Origin: Nonomuraea sp. MG754425
Lineage (GTDB): Bacteria > Actinomycetota > Actinomycetes > Streptosporangiales > Streptosporangiaceae
NCBI RefSeq assembly: GCF_021699195.1
Contig: NZ_SSXE01000118.1
Location: forward strand, 1 to 49,534
Length of the DNA: 49,534 bases
Direction of reading: 5' to 3'
The position numbers and the translations under genes were made by a program. Position 1 is the first letter of the stretch; every line of letters begins with the position of its first letter. Shown here one piece after another: positions 15,641 to 26,570 of this stretch. The notes beneath the pieces were generated by a model. That model did not search any database, was not told the origin of the DNA, and saw only the letters and a list, made by a program, of their open reading frames with translations.

Positions 15641-16927
15641 GTGAGCTCTGGCAAGAAGATGTGGTCGGCGGCGTTGCTCGCCACCGCAGTGCTGGCGGTC
15701 ACTGCGGCCTGCGGCAGCGGCGGCGGCGCCGGGGAGACCGCCGACGGCAAGATCAAGCTGCGCTTCTCCTACTGGGGCAGTGACGCGCGACAGAAGATGA
15801 CCGAAGAGGCGATCAAGAAGTTCGAGGCCAAGAACCCGACGATCGACGTCGAGGGCGAGTTCTCGGACTGGGCCAGCTACTACGAGACGCTGTCCACGAA
15901 GGTCGCGGGCAGCGACGCCCCCGACGTCATGAGCCTGGAGATCCGCGGCCTGCGCGAGTACGCCGACCGCGGCACGCTCGCCGACCTGGCCAGCAAGGTC
16001 AACACCGCCGACGTGGACGCCAAGGTGCTGGGCACCGGCGCCATCGACGGCAAGCAGTTCGCCATCCCCACCGGCGTCAACGCCTTCTCCCTCCTGGTGA
16101 ACAAGGGCCTGGTCGAGCAGTCCAAGGCCGCCCTGCCCGACGACAAGACCTGGACGTGGGAGGACTACGTCGAGCTGGCCGGCAAGATCAGCGCCGGCAG
16201 CGGCGGCAAGGTCACCGGCACGCAGCTCAGTTGGAACCCCGCCTACCTGCAGATCTACGCCACGCAGAAGGGCGAGCCGTTCTACGACGGCAACAAGCTC
16301 GGCATGACGCCCGAGACCATCAAGGAATGGTGGGCGATCATGCAGAACCTGATCAAGGGCAAGGGCGCCCCCGAGGCCGCCAAGAGCTCCGAGATCGGCG
16401 CCACCAGCATCGACCAGTCGCTGCTCGGCACCAACACCGGCGCGATGGGCATGTGGTGGAGCAACCAGCTCGGCGCGGCCAGCAAGGCGTCCGGCCAGGA
16501 GCTGGACCTGCTGCGGATGCCGAAGATCAAGGGCGCCACCGCGGGCGGCATGTTCCTGCAGCCGGCCATGTTCTACGGGGCCTCCTCCAAGACCGAGCAC
16601 GCCGCCGAGGCCGCCAAGTTCATCGACTTCATGATCAACGACCCCGAGGCGGGCGCGATCATCCTCAGCGACCGCGGCCTGCCGGCCAGCTCCAAGGTGC
16701 TGACCGCGGTCCGCGACAAGCTCCCCGAGGCCGACCAGAAGACGCTGGCCTTCCTCGACGAGAACAAGGGCGAGCTGACCGACCCGCCGGCCGCCCCGCC
16801 GAAGGGAGCCAGCGCCATGGAGGACATCCTCACGCGCTACTCGGAGGAGGTCATGTTCGGCCGCCTGACCCCCGATGACGCCGCGCAGAAGTTCATCACG
16901 GAGGCCAACGCCTCCATCGCAGGCTGA
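15641..16927 (+). CDS. Sugar-binding lipoprotein, family 1
   Basis: This 428-residue extracellular binding protein of the SBP_bac_1 class captures the sugar for the two upstream permeases. Its signal peptide ends in a lipobox with Cys after VTAA, followed by a Gly-rich linker. GTG 15641 has AGGAGG 7-8 nt upstream, the strongest ribosome-binding site in the operon, as expected for a binding protein made in excess. KLRFSYWGSD and the C-terminal lobe are family-typical. Ligand is unknown. Confidence 0.93.
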   Translation: MSSGKKMWSAALLATAVLAVTAACGSGGGAGETADGKIKLRFSYWGSDARQKMTEEAIKKFEAKNPTIDVEGEFSDWASYYETLSTKVAGSDAPDVMSLEIRGLREYADRGTLADLASKVNTADVDAKVLGTGAIDGKQFAIPTGVNAFSLLVNKGLVEQSKAALPDDKTWTWEDYVELAGKISAGSGGKVTGTQLSWNPAYLQIYATQKGEPFYDGNKLGMTPETIKEWWAIMQNLIKGKGAPEAAKSSEIGATSIDQSLLGTNTGAMGMWWSNQLGAASKASGQELDLLRMPKIKGATAGGMFLQPAMFYGASSKTEHAAEAAKFIDFMINDPEAGAIILSDRGLPASSKVLTAVRDKLPEADQKTLAFLDENKGELTDPPAAPPKGASAMEDILTRYSEEVMFGRLTPDDAAQKFITEANASIAG

Positions 16928-16936
16928 AGGAGAAAC

Positions 16937-18217
16937 ATGAAGTACGCGTTCGTCGGGCTCGGGCACCGCGCGCAGATGTACGTCGACGCGCTGCTCGGGG
17001 AGTGGCGCGACGCCGGCACCATCGTCGCCCTGTGCGACTCCAACCGGACCCGCATGGACTACTACGTCGAGCGGATCGGCCAGGAGGTGCCGTGCTTCGC
17101 ACCCGATGAGTTCGACAAGGTGCTCGAGCTCGCCGACGCGGTCATCGTCGCCACCGTCGACGCCACGCACGCGAGATACGTGTGCGCGGCGCTCGACGCG
17201 GGGCGCGACGTCATCGTGGAGAAGCCGCTCACGGTCGACGCGGACGGCTGCGCGGCCATCGCCGCCGCGGCCGAGCGGAGCACCGGAAAGCTGATCGTCA
17301 CCTTCAACTACCGCTACTCGCCCCGCAACTCCGCCGTACGCCGCCTCCTGCGGGAGAACGTGATCGGCGAGATCACCTCGGTGCACTTCGAGTGGATGCT
17401 CGACACCATCCACGGCGCCGACTACTTCCGCCGCTGGCACCGCGACCGGGCCAACTCCGGCGGGCTGCTCGTGCACAAGTCCACCCACCACTTCGACCTG
17501 GTCAACTGGTGGCTCGGCGCGGCCCCCGAACTCGTCTTCGCCCAGACCGACCTGCGCTTCTACGGCGCGGAGAACGCCGGCAAGCGCGGGCTCACCGACC
17601 GTCCCGAGCGGGCGCAGGGCGCACCCGGGCTCGGCACGGACCCGTTCCTGCTGGACATCTCCAAGGACGAGCGGCTCAAGCGGCTCTACCTGGACGCCGA
17701 GCACGAGGACGGCTACCGGCGCGACCAGGACGTCTTCGGCGAGGGCGTCACCATCGACGACAACATGTCGGTCATGGTGCGCTACGCCAACCGCGCCGTC
17801 CTGACGTACTCGCTGCACGCCCACGCGCCGTGGGAGGGCTACCGCGTGGCCTTCAACGGCACGGCCGGGCGGCTGGAACTGGACGTGGTGGAGCGGGAGT
17901 GGACGCCCCCGCACGCCGCGATCGACCCGAGCGCGGCCTCCAAGGAGCACGCGACCGGGGCCTGGGAGCGGCTCACACTGCGCCGGCACTGGAGCGAGCC
18001 GGAGGAGGTGCCCATCGAGTCGGGCGGCGGCGGGCACGGCGGCGGCGACCGCCTGCTGCTCGACGACGTCTTCCGCGGTCCGGGCGACGACCCGCTGGCC
18101 CGCCAGGCCGGTTACCGCGACGGCATCCGCAGCGTGCTGACCGGCCACGCGGCCAACGTCTCGGCGCGTACCGGGGCGCCCGTGCGTCTGGCGGACGACG
18201 GCACGCGTGTTCTCTGA
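16937..18217 (+). CDS. Gfo/Idh/MocA family oxidoreductase
   Basis: This 426-residue NAD(P)-dependent oxidoreductase has an N-terminal Rossmann fold (FVGLGHRAQM), the EKP motif with catalytic-site lysine near residue 97 and NYRYSPRNS, a segment found in the larger members of the family. A KSTHHFD motif supplies histidines in the expected active-site position. The start lies 9 nt after the binding-protein stop with AAGGAG directly upstream. A role in oxidising or epimerising the imported sugar through a keto intermediate is likely; a glycosidase-like use of NAD by this family is also known. Confidence 0.92.
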   Translation: MKYAFVGLGHRAQMYVDALLGEWRDAGTIVALCDSNRTRMDYYVERIGQEVPCFAPDEFDKVLELADAVIVATVDATHARYVCAALDAGRDVIVEKPLTVDADGCAAIAAAAERSTGKLIVTFNYRYSPRNSAVRRLLRENVIGEITSVHFEWMLDTIHGADYFRRWHRDRANSGGLLVHKSTHHFDLVNWWLGAAPELVFAQTDLRFYGAENAGKRGLTDRPERAQGAPGLGTDPFLLDISKDERLKRLYLDAEHEDGYRRDQDVFGEGVTIDDNMSVMVRYANRAVLTYSLHAHAPWEGYRVAFNGTAGRLELDVVEREWTPPHAAIDPSAASKEHATGAWERLTLRRHWSEPEEVPIESGGGGHGGGDRLLLDDVFRGPGDDPLARQAGYRDGIRSVLTGHAANVSARTGAPVRLADDGTRVL

Positions 18218-19382
18218 GCTGGCCAGGATCGCCGCGGCGCAGCGCGGGCTCTACCCGGTCCTGCCGGGGCCCGAGCTGCGCGCGGCGGCGCGGGAGGCCG
18301 TCGGGGTGCTCGACCTGACCGCCTCCGACGTACGCGTCGAGCGCACCTGGACCGACGGCGACCTGCACGGCGAGGAGCTGTCGTGGTCGGTCGGGTTCGG
18401 GCCGCGCACGCGCGCCTACCTGCTCAAGCCCCGTGACGCCGGCGGGCCGCTGCCCGGGGTGGTGGCGCTGCACTGCCACGCCGGGATGAAGTACGCCGGC
18501 AAGGAGAAGATCGCCGACGGTCCCGAGCCGCCGTCGCCCGAGGTGCGGCGGCTGCGCGAGGCCATCTACGGCGGCCGGGCCTTCGCGAACGCGCTGGCCC
18601 GGCGGGGTTTCGCCGTGCTGGCGCACGACGTGTTCGTGTGGGGCAGCCGCCGTTTCCCCCTGCAGACCGCTGAGGGGCCGCCCGGCGCGGACGACCGTGG
18701 GGATCCCCCGGCCGCGCCCCTCAGCGAACCCGGCCCCGGGGACGCCTCGGCCGCGCCCCCCGGCGAGGCCGGTCACGCGGACGCCCCGGATGCCCCGGAC
18801 GCGTCGCTCAGCGCGGCCGACCGGTACGACCTGGCCGCCAGGGAGCACGAGCACGTCGTGGCCAAGCACTGCGCCGCGCTCGGCACGTCGTTCACCGGCG
18901 TCGTCGCGGGGGAGGACCTCGCGGCGGCGGCCTACCTGCGCTCGCGGCCCGACGTCGGCCCGGTCGGCTGCGCCGGCCTGTCGGGCGGCGGGCTGCGCGC
19001 GGCGCTGCTCGGCGCGTTCGACCCCGAGATGCGCGCGGTCGTCGTCGCCGCGATGGTCTCCTCCTTCCGGGACATGCTCGACGGGCACGTCCAGCGGCAC
19101 ACCTGGATGCTCTGGCCGCCGGGGCTGCCGCGGCTGGGCGACTGGCCCGACCTCGTGGCCGCCCGCGCGCCCGAGCCGCTCATGGTCCAGTACGCCATGC
19201 GGGACGAACTGTTCCCGGCGGACGGGATGCGGCGGGCCCACACCATGATCGGCGAGCGCTACCGCGAGTCCCCTGAGAGCTACGCGGCCGTCTTCGCCGA
19301 CGTGCCGCACAGCTTCGACGTGCCCATGCAGGAGCGCGCCTTCGACTGGCTGTCGGCGCGGCTCACGGGGCACGACGACTAG
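18207..19382 (+). CDS. Alpha/beta hydrolase (dienelactone hydrolase/esterase-like) with repeat insertion
   Basis: This 391-residue hydrolase has nucleophile Ser in GLSGGG (about residue 257), an ALHCHAG oxyanion region and a C-terminal DVPHSFD histidine motif. The family is often seen in actinobacterial sugar loci and may be a carbohydrate esterase. Residues about 153-205 are a Pro/Ala/Asp-rich insert built from imperfect 13-residue repeats, absent from the flanking conserved sequence (WGSRRFPL before, RYDLAAREHEHV after). GTG 18207 overlaps the upstream stop by 11 nt. It ends the operon, directly before a perfect terminator hairpin. Confidence 0.85.
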   Translation: MFSELARIAAAQRGLYPVLPGPELRAAAREAVGVLDLTASDVRVERTWTDGDLHGEELSWSVGFGPRTRAYLLKPRDAGGPLPGVVALHCHAGMKYAGKEKIADGPEPPSPEVRRLREAIYGGRAFANALARRGFAVLAHDVFVWGSRRFPLQTAEGPPGADDRGDPPAAPLSEPGPGDASAAPPGEAGHADAPDAPDASLSAADRYDLAAREHEHVVAKHCAALGTSFTGVVAGEDLAAAAYLRSRPDVGPVGCAGLSGGGLRAALLGAFDPEMRAVVVAAMVSSFRDMLDGHVQRHTWMLWPPGLPRLGDWPDLVAARAPEPLMVQYAMRDELFPADGMRRAHTMIGERYRESPESYAAVFADVPHSFDVPMQERAFDWLSARLTGHDD

Positions 19383-19413
19383 CCGCCGCCCGTTCCTGTC
19401 ACGGGCGGCGGCT
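19381..19413. terminator. Bidirectional terminator hairpin
   Basis: AGCCGCCGCCCGT (19381-19393) pairs perfectly with 19401-19413 around a 7-nt loop. It sits between convergent genes ending at 19382 and 19437. No T-run, as is usual in such GC-rich genomes. Confidence 0.8.
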
Positions 19414-19436
19414 GCCCCCGCCGCGCGGGTGCGCGG

Positions 19437-21221
19437 TCAGCCGCCCTGTTTCCAGGTGGCGATCAGCTTGTCGTAGTCGAGCGTCTCCGGCTTGCCCCGC
19501 TCGTCGGCCAGCTTCGGCGCGGGGGCGCCCGGCTGGTCGAACCAGTATTGGGCGTCGCGCTCCGGGTTGAGCTTGGGGGCGCACTGCCCGCCGTACCCCT
19601 GGCGTTCGCGGGACAGCCGCTCCAGGCGGGACAGGATCTCGTCCTGCTGCCTGGCCAGGTTGTCCATCGACTGCTGCGGCGTGGTCTCGCCGGTCACGGC
19701 GGTGGCCACGTTCTGCCACCAGAGCTGGGCCAGCTTCGGGTAGTCGGGCACGTTGGTGCCGGTCGGGGTCCACTGCTTGCGGGCCGGGGAGCCGTAGAAC
19801 TCGATCAGCCCGCCGTACTTCTTGGAGTTCTCGGCGAAGTAGTCGCTCCTGATGTCGGAGTCGCGGATGAACGTCAGCCCGGCGATCGACTTCTTCAGCG
19901 ACACCGTCTTGGACGTCACGAACTGGGCGTACAGCCAGGCGGCGGCGCGGCGGTCCTGCGGCGTGCTCTTCAGCAGCGTCCACGACCCGGCGTCCTGGTA
20001 GCCCAGCTTGTTGCCGGTCTTCCAGTACGCGCCGTGCGGGCTCGGCGCGATGCGCCACTTCGGCGTGCCGTCGCCGTTGACGACCGGCAGCCCCTCCTTG
20101 GTCATGTCGGCGGTGAACGAGGTGTACCAGAAGACCTGCTGGGCGATGTGCCCCTGCGCGGGCACCGGGCCGGCCTCGCTGAAGTTCATGCCCGCGGCCT
20201 CGCGCGGCGCGTATTTCTTCAGCCAGTCCACGTACTTCGTCAGCGAGTAGACCGCGGCCGGGCCGTTGGTGTCGCCGCCCCGGGTGACGGACGAGCCGAC
20301 CGGGCGGCAGTTCTCCACCCTGATGCCCCAGTCGTCCACCGGCAGGCCGTTGGGGATGCCGGGGTCGCCGTTGCCCGCCATGGACAGCCAGGCGTCGGTG
20401 AAGCGCCAGCCCAGCGACGGGTCCTTGCGGCCGTAGTCCATGTGCCCGTAGACCTTCTTGCCGTCGATGGTGCCGTCGCCGTTGACCTTGTTGGTGAAGA
20501 AGTCGGCGATGTCCTCGTAGGCCGCCCAGTTGACCGGGACGCCGAGGTCGTAGCCGTACGCGTCCTTGAACTGTTTTTTGATCTTCGGGTCGGTGAACCA
20601 GTCGTAGCGGAACCAGTAGAGGTTGGCGAACTGCTGGTCGGGGAGCTGGTAGATCTTCTTGTCGGGGCCGGTGGTGAAGCTGATGCCGATGAAGTCGTCC
20701 AGGTCGAGCGTGGGTGAGGTGACGTTCTTGCCCTCGCCCGCCATGTAGTCCGTCAGGGGGACCACGTAGTCGCCGCGCGAGTGGGTGCCGATGAGGTCGG
20801 AGTCGTTGACGTAGGCGTCGTAGATGTTCTGGTTGCCCTGGATCTGCGTCTGGAGTTTCTCGACGACGTCGCCCTCCTGGATCAGGTCGTGCTTGATCCG
20901 GATCCCGGTGATCTCGGTGAACGCCTTGGCGAGCTGGCGTGACTCGTACTCGTGCGTGGTGATCGTCTCGGAGACCACGTTGATCTGCATGCCCCGGTAC
21001 GGCGCCGCGGCCTTCATGAACCAGTCCATCTCGGCGAGCTGCTGATCCTTGTTCAGCGTGCTCGGCGTGAACTCCTCCGACACCCATCTCTCGGCCGCGG
21101 CCCTGCCGTCGGCCTCCTTGAAGTCGCTCGTGGGCCGGTCCGCGCTCTGCGTGCAGCCGGCCGCTATCAGGGCGATCGCGGCCATACCGACGGCCGCGGA
21201 CCTGCGTGTCCGATGCCTCAT
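19437..21221 (-). CDS. glpV: Glycerol-type ABC transporter substrate-binding lipoprotein (GlpV-like)
   Basis: This 594-residue binding protein is much longer than typical sugar-binding proteins (about 420-440), and long binding proteins accompany the rhizobial GlpSTPQV glycerol importer. The signal peptide ends in a lipobox with Cys in AAGCTQ. ATG 21221 has a GGAG-type site upstream. It is the last gene of the six-gene operon, separated by 19 nt from the DUF2160-type membrane gene. Identification depends on operon order, ATPase motifs and length, not on a search; another small polyol is possible. Confidence 0.82.
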   Translation of the reverse strand: MRHRTRRSAAVGMAAIALIAAGCTQSADRPTSDFKEADGRAAAERWVSEEFTPSTLNKDQQLAEMDWFMKAAAPYRGMQINVVSETITTHEYESRQLAKAFTEITGIRIKHDLIQEGDVVEKLQTQIQGNQNIYDAYVNDSDLIGTHSRGDYVVPLTDYMAGEGKNVTSPTLDLDDFIGISFTTGPDKKIYQLPDQQFANLYWFRYDWFTDPKIKKQFKDAYGYDLGVPVNWAAYEDIADFFTNKVNGDGTIDGKKVYGHMDYGRKDPSLGWRFTDAWLSMAGNGDPGIPNGLPVDDWGIRVENCRPVGSSVTRGGDTNGPAAVYSLTKYVDWLKKYAPREAAGMNFSEAGPVPAQGHIAQQVFWYTSFTADMTKEGLPVVNGDGTPKWRIAPSPHGAYWKTGNKLGYQDAGSWTLLKSTPQDRRAAAWLYAQFVTSKTVSLKKSIAGLTFIRDSDIRSDYFAENSKKYGGLIEFYGSPARKQWTPTGTNVPDYPKLAQLWWQNVATAVTGETTPQQSMDNLARQQDEILSRLERLSRERQGYGGQCAPKLNPERDAQYWFDQPGAPAPKLADERGKPETLDYDKLIATWKQGG

Positions 21222-21240
21222 CGTTTCGGCTCCTCTTCTC

Positions 21241-21516
21241 TTAGCCCCATATGCCGATCACGACCGCCACCAGCAGCGCGCAGCCCAGCGCGAGCCACAT
21301 GGACAGGTCGCTGATCGCGATCCAGCCGGCCAGCACGACGGCGGCGCTGATCAGGCCGATGTAGAGCCGGTCGCCACGGTCGGTCTCGATGCGCAGGAAC
21401 CCCCGCCTGGCCACCGGAGGGGAAAGCCGCGCCCAGACCGCCATGACGACCAGCAGGAGGGCCAGCCCGGCGAACACCAGGGCCGTCGGGACGGTCCAGA
21501 CCATCCAGTCGAGCAT
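21241..21516 (-). CDS. Small membrane protein, DUF2160-like
   Basis: This 91-residue protein is almost entirely hydrophobic, with three predicted membrane segments (about residues 6-27, 51-67 and 70-90) separated by a short charged stretch. A small protein of this type (DUF2160) accompanies glycerol-type ABC transporters, between the permease and binding-protein genes, exactly its position here. ATG 21516 lies 2 nt after the permease stop, so it is certainly co-translated. Function in transport is unknown; an accessory membrane subunit is the simplest idea. Confident as a gene, moderately so for the family. Confidence 0.8.
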   Translation of the reverse strand: MLDWMVWTVPTALVFAGLALLLVVMAVWARLSPPVARRGFLRIETDRGDRLYIGLISAAVVLAGWIAISDLSMWLALGCALLVAVVIGIWG

Positions 21517-21518
21517 CG

Positions 21519-22340
<822 letters not shown>

Positions 22341-22344
22341 CACC

Positions 22345-23282
<938 letters not shown>

Positions 23283-23286
<4 letters not shown>

Positions 23287-24371
23287 GCCTGCCCCCTTCC
23301 GTTCAGCGGCGCGAGCGCGCCGCACCTGACCTCGTCGCGGAACAGGAACGCGTGCTCGGCCGGGAAGTGCAGGAACTCGACCGTGTCCGGCAGGCAGGGT
23401 GCGCCCGCCTCGGTCTTGACGGTCACCCGGTGCTCGCCGACCAGGGCGTGGACCAGGTCGTACGCGCCCATCCTGTCGATCCCGGCCACCCGCGCGGGCA
23501 CGCCGGGCGAGACCCGCTCCTGGGTGATCCGCACGAACTCGGGCCGCACCCCGATCCGCACCGGCCCGGCGGGCAGGGCCGCCGCGCCCACCTCGCAGGC
23601 CTCGACGCGGACGACGCCGTCCACGACCTCGGCGGGCAGCATGTTCATGCCGGGCGAGCCGATGAAGTGCCCGACGAACTCGTGCGCCGGCGACAGGAAC
23701 AGCTCCGCCGGCTCGCCCGCCTGCACGATCGCCCCGTCCTTGAGCACCACGACCTCGTCGGCGAACGTCAGCGCCTCGGTCTGGTCGTGGGTGACGTAGA
23801 CCAGCGTGTGGCCGGTGTCGCGGTGGATCTCCTTGAGCTTGCTGCGCAGCGTCCACTTCAGCGCCGGGTCCACCACGGTGAGCGGCTCGTCCAGCAGCAC
23901 GGCGGCGACCTCGGAGCGGACCAGGCCGCGGCCCAGGCTGACGATCTGCTGGCGGCCCGGGTCGAGCCGGCGCGACCTGCGCCCCAGCACGCCTTCGAGG
24001 CCGAGCAGCCGGGAGACCTCACGCACCCGCCGATCGACCTCCTGCCTGGCCACCTTCCGGTTCCGCAGCGGGAAGGCCAGGTTGTCGTAGACCGACATCT
24101 CCTCGTACAGGACCGGGAACTGGAAGACCTGCGCGATGTTGCGGCCCGCGGTGGGCACGCCGGTGACGTCGCGGTCGTCGAAGTAGATCCGGCCCTCGGT
24201 GGGGGTGATCAGGCCGGAGATGATGTTCAGCAGCGTCGTCTTGCCACAGCCACTCGGACCCAGCAGCGCGTACGCCCGCGAGCCGCGCCACGTCCAGGTC
24301 ATCGGCTTGACCGCCCACGTCCGGCCGCCGTCGTAACTGTGGGCCACGCCCTCCAGCCGGATGTCAGCCAC
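23283..24371 (-). CDS. glpT: ABC transporter ATPase with degenerate signature (GlpT-like)
   Basis: This 362-residue nucleotide-binding protein has canonical Walker A GPSGCGKT (38-45), Walker B LLDEP (159-163) and H-loop THD (194-196), but its ABC signature is LDPGRQQ (136-142) instead of LSGGQ. A replaced signature followed by SLGRGLVR is characteristic of GlpT/GlpS-type glycerol transporter ATPases. The C-terminus is an MalK-like regulatory/OB domain. GTG 24371 overlaps the GlpS-like stop by 8 nt. With its partner it would form one complete and one degenerate ATP site. Confidence 0.85.
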
Positions 24372-25479
24372 GCAGGTCCACCTCCGCGGCGCCGGTGGCG
24401 AGCAGGCGGCCCCCGTCCTCGTCGAAGACGAAGACGTGTGCGGGGTCCACGTACGCGACCGTGGCCTCGCCGGGCGTGAAGAGCTGCGTGCCCGGCAGGT
24501 GGGCGACCAGGTGGCGGCCCCCGTCGAGGAGGAGGTGCAGGAACGTCGCGCTGCCCGTCACCTCCGCGAGCCTGATCTCGGCCGGCAGCTCCAGCGCCCC
24601 CGGGGTGTAACGGCCGATCGTCACCTGGTGGGGACGGATGCCGAGCAGGACGGCGCGGCCGGACGCGGGCGCCCCCGGCGCGGGCAGGACCGCCGCGCGG
24701 GAGTCCGGCCCGGCCATGCCGGGTAACTCGATCCGGCCGTCCCGGACGACGCCCGGCAGCAGGTTGAGCGGCGGGTCGCTGAGCGTGGCGGCCACGGCGA
24801 GGGTGGGCGGGTGCGCGTACATGGCGGCGACGTCGCCGACCTGCCGCACCCGGCCCTCGCCCAGGACCACCGTCGGCGCGCCGAACGTCAGCGCCTCGTT
24901 CGGGTCGGCGGTGGCGTACAGCACCACGCCGGGGGAGCCGGCGAACATCGTCTTCAGGTCGGCGCGCAACTGCTCGCGCAGCTTGAAGTCCAGGTTGGCC
25001 AGCGGCTCGTCGAGCAGCAGCACGTCCACCGGACGGGCCAGGGCGCGGGCGATGGCGGTGCGCTGCTGCTGCCCGCCCGACAGCTCGGACGGCCGCCGAT
25101 CCAGCAGGGCGGCGATGCCCATGAGCTCGGCCACCTCGCGCACCCGCCGGTCCACGCCGTCGCGGCGGAAGCGGGGGTCGAGACGGAGCGGCGAGGCGAT
25201 GTTCTCGTACACGGTCAGCGCGGGATAATTGATGAATTGCTGATAGACGAAAGCGACCGAGCGTTTTCGCACCGAGATTTTCGTGACGTCTTCTCCGGCG
25301 ACCAGCACGCGGCCGGAATCGGGAGTCAGCAAACCGGCGACGACTCGCATCAGCGTCGTCTTTCCCGCCGTCATCGGACCGATGAGGGTGGTCATTCCGT
25401 CGGCTAATTCAAGGTTTATGTCATCGAGCCAGGTCACTCCGCGCTGCCGTACGGAGACGCGGTCGAGAATCACCGTCAC
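24364..25479 (-). CDS. glpS: ABC transporter ATPase lacking the H-loop histidine (GlpS-like)
   Basis: This 371-residue nucleotide-binding protein has an unusual Walker A GPMTAGKTT (34-42), a normal signature LSGGQQQ (133-139), Walker B LLLDEP (154-159), but ATADP (189-193) where other ATPases have xTHD, so the switch histidine is missing. TAGKT-type Walker A and YATxxP at the H-loop are the pattern of GlpS. GTG 25479 is chosen because GAGGA lies 9 nt upstream; GTG 25503 has no properly spaced site. It is the first gene of the operon. Confidence 0.85.
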   Translation of the reverse strand: MTVILDRVSVRQRGVTWLDDINLELADGMTTLIGPMTAGKTTLMRVVAGLLTPDSGRVLVAGEDVTKISVRKRSVAFVYQQFINYPALTVYENIASPLRLDPRFRRDGVDRRVREVAELMGIAALLDRRPSELSGGQQQRTAIARALARPVDVLLLDEPLANLDFKLREQLRADLKTMFAGSPGVVLYATADPNEALTFGAPTVVLGEGRVRQVGDVAAMYAHPPTLAVAATLSDPPLNLLPGVVRDGRIELPGMAGPDSRAAVLPAPGAPASGRAVLLGIRPHQVTIGRYTPGALELPAEIRLAEVTGSATFLHLLLDGGRHLVAHLPGTQLFTPGEATVAYVDPAHVFVFDEDGGRLLATGAAEVDLRG

Positions 25480-25506
25480 TTTGCCCGGTCCTCTCTGCTT
25501 CACTCC

Positions 25507-25535
25507 CTTCTAACATGATCTGTATGAGGGTGCAA
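25507..25535 (-). promoter_or_regulatory. Possible promoter of the glycerol-type transporter operon
   Basis: On the minus strand TTGCAC (25530-25535) and TAGAAG (25507-25512) are 17 nt apart, just upstream of the GlpS-like start. The -10 match is weak. Confidence 0.35.
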
Positions 25536-25582
25536 AGAGTGCTGTCGGTGCCCGAGTGGACGGTGTGACGTTTGTTTCCCCG

Positions 25583-25620
25583 GCCTTTCCCGGCCCCGGG
25601 GGAATGCGACCGGGAAAGGC
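25583..25620. terminator. Terminator hairpin after the short-chain dehydrogenase gene
   Basis: GCCTTTCCCGG (25583-25593) is the exact complement of CCGGGAAAGGC (25610-25620), 16-nt loop. It separates the SDR gene from the co-directional transporter operon. Confidence 0.7.
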
Positions 25621-25666
25621 TATCGCCGCGACCGGACCGGCCCTGGTCAGGCCGCCGGAGGCCGCC

Positions 25667-26491
25667 CTAGGGGAGGATGGCGTCGACGTAGCCGCCGTCC
25701 ACCCGCAGCGCGCCGCCCGTCGTCGCCGAGGCGAAGGGGGAGCTGAGGTAGATCACCATGTTCGCGATCTCCTCGGGCTCGATCAGGCGCTGGAGCAGCG
25801 ACTGCGGGCGGTGCACCCGCATGAACTCGCGCTGCGCCTCCTCCCACGGCAGCTCCTTGTCCACGAGTTCGTAGACGAAGTCCTCCACGCCCCCGGTGTG
25901 CGTCGGCCCCGCGATCACCGAGTTGACCGTGACCCCGCTGCCCGCCGCCTCCTTGGCGAACCCCCTGGAGACGGCCAGCAGCGCCGTCTTCGTCATGCCG
26001 TAGTGGATCATCTCCTGCGGGGTGACCACGGCCGAGTCGCTGGCGATGTACTGGATCCGGCCCCAGCCGCGCTCCCGCATCCCCGGCAGGTACGCGCGGG
26101 TGAGACGCACCGCCGCCAGCACGTTGACCTCGAAGTAACGCCGCCACTCGTCGTCGCTGATCTCCAGCGCCGGCTTCGCGCCGAAGATGCCCAGGTTGTT
26201 CACGAGGATGTCCACGTGCGGGAGCATCCGCAGCACCCGCTCGCAGCCCTCGGCCACCGAGACGTCGCCCGGCGCGGCGACCAGGTCGTAGCGGAAGCTC
26301 TCGCCGCTGACCCGCTCGGCCTCGATGCGCTCGTCGTCCATCCGCTCGATGGCCGAGGCCACCGAGCCCTCGCCGCGCCCGTTGATGCCGACGCGGGCCC
26401 CCGCCCGTGCCAGCCCTGTCGCTATGGCCGCCCCGATTCCCTGGGTCGAGCCCGTGACCAGCGCCGTCCTGCCGCTGAGATCGATACGCAT
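25667..26491 (-). CDS. Short-chain dehydrogenase/reductase (classical SDR)
   Basis: This 274-residue NAD(P)-dependent oxidoreductase has cofactor motif TGSTQGIG (13-20), NNLG (98-101, in place of NNAG) and the catalytic Ser/Tyr164/Lys168 set (YGMTK). ATG 26491 has AGGGGGAA upstream; an in-frame ATG at 26512 lacks one. A hairpin separates it from the following transporter operon, so it is probably a single-gene unit. Substrate is unknown; the sequence EMIHYGMTKTALLAVSRG is typical of glucose/3-oxoacyl dehydrogenase-like SDRs. Confidence 0.92.
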   Translation of the reverse strand: MRIDLSGRTALVTGSTQGIGAAIATGLARAGARVGINGRGEGSVASAIERMDDERIEAERVSGESFRYDLVAAPGDVSVAEGCERVLRMLPHVDILVNNLGIFGAKPALEISDDEWRRYFEVNVLAAVRLTRAYLPGMRERGWGRIQYIASDSAVVTPQEMIHYGMTKTALLAVSRGFAKEAAGSGVTVNSVIAGPTHTGGVEDFVYELVDKELPWEEAQREFMRVHRPQSLLQRLIEPEEIANMVIYLSSPFASATTGGALRVDGGYVDAILP

Positions 26492-26570
26492 GATGTTCCC
26501 CCTGCCCGCCATTCTCCGTGATCAGATCATGACGCCCCCCGGCGGGGTGGCCGCGTAGGCTGGGGACGGC

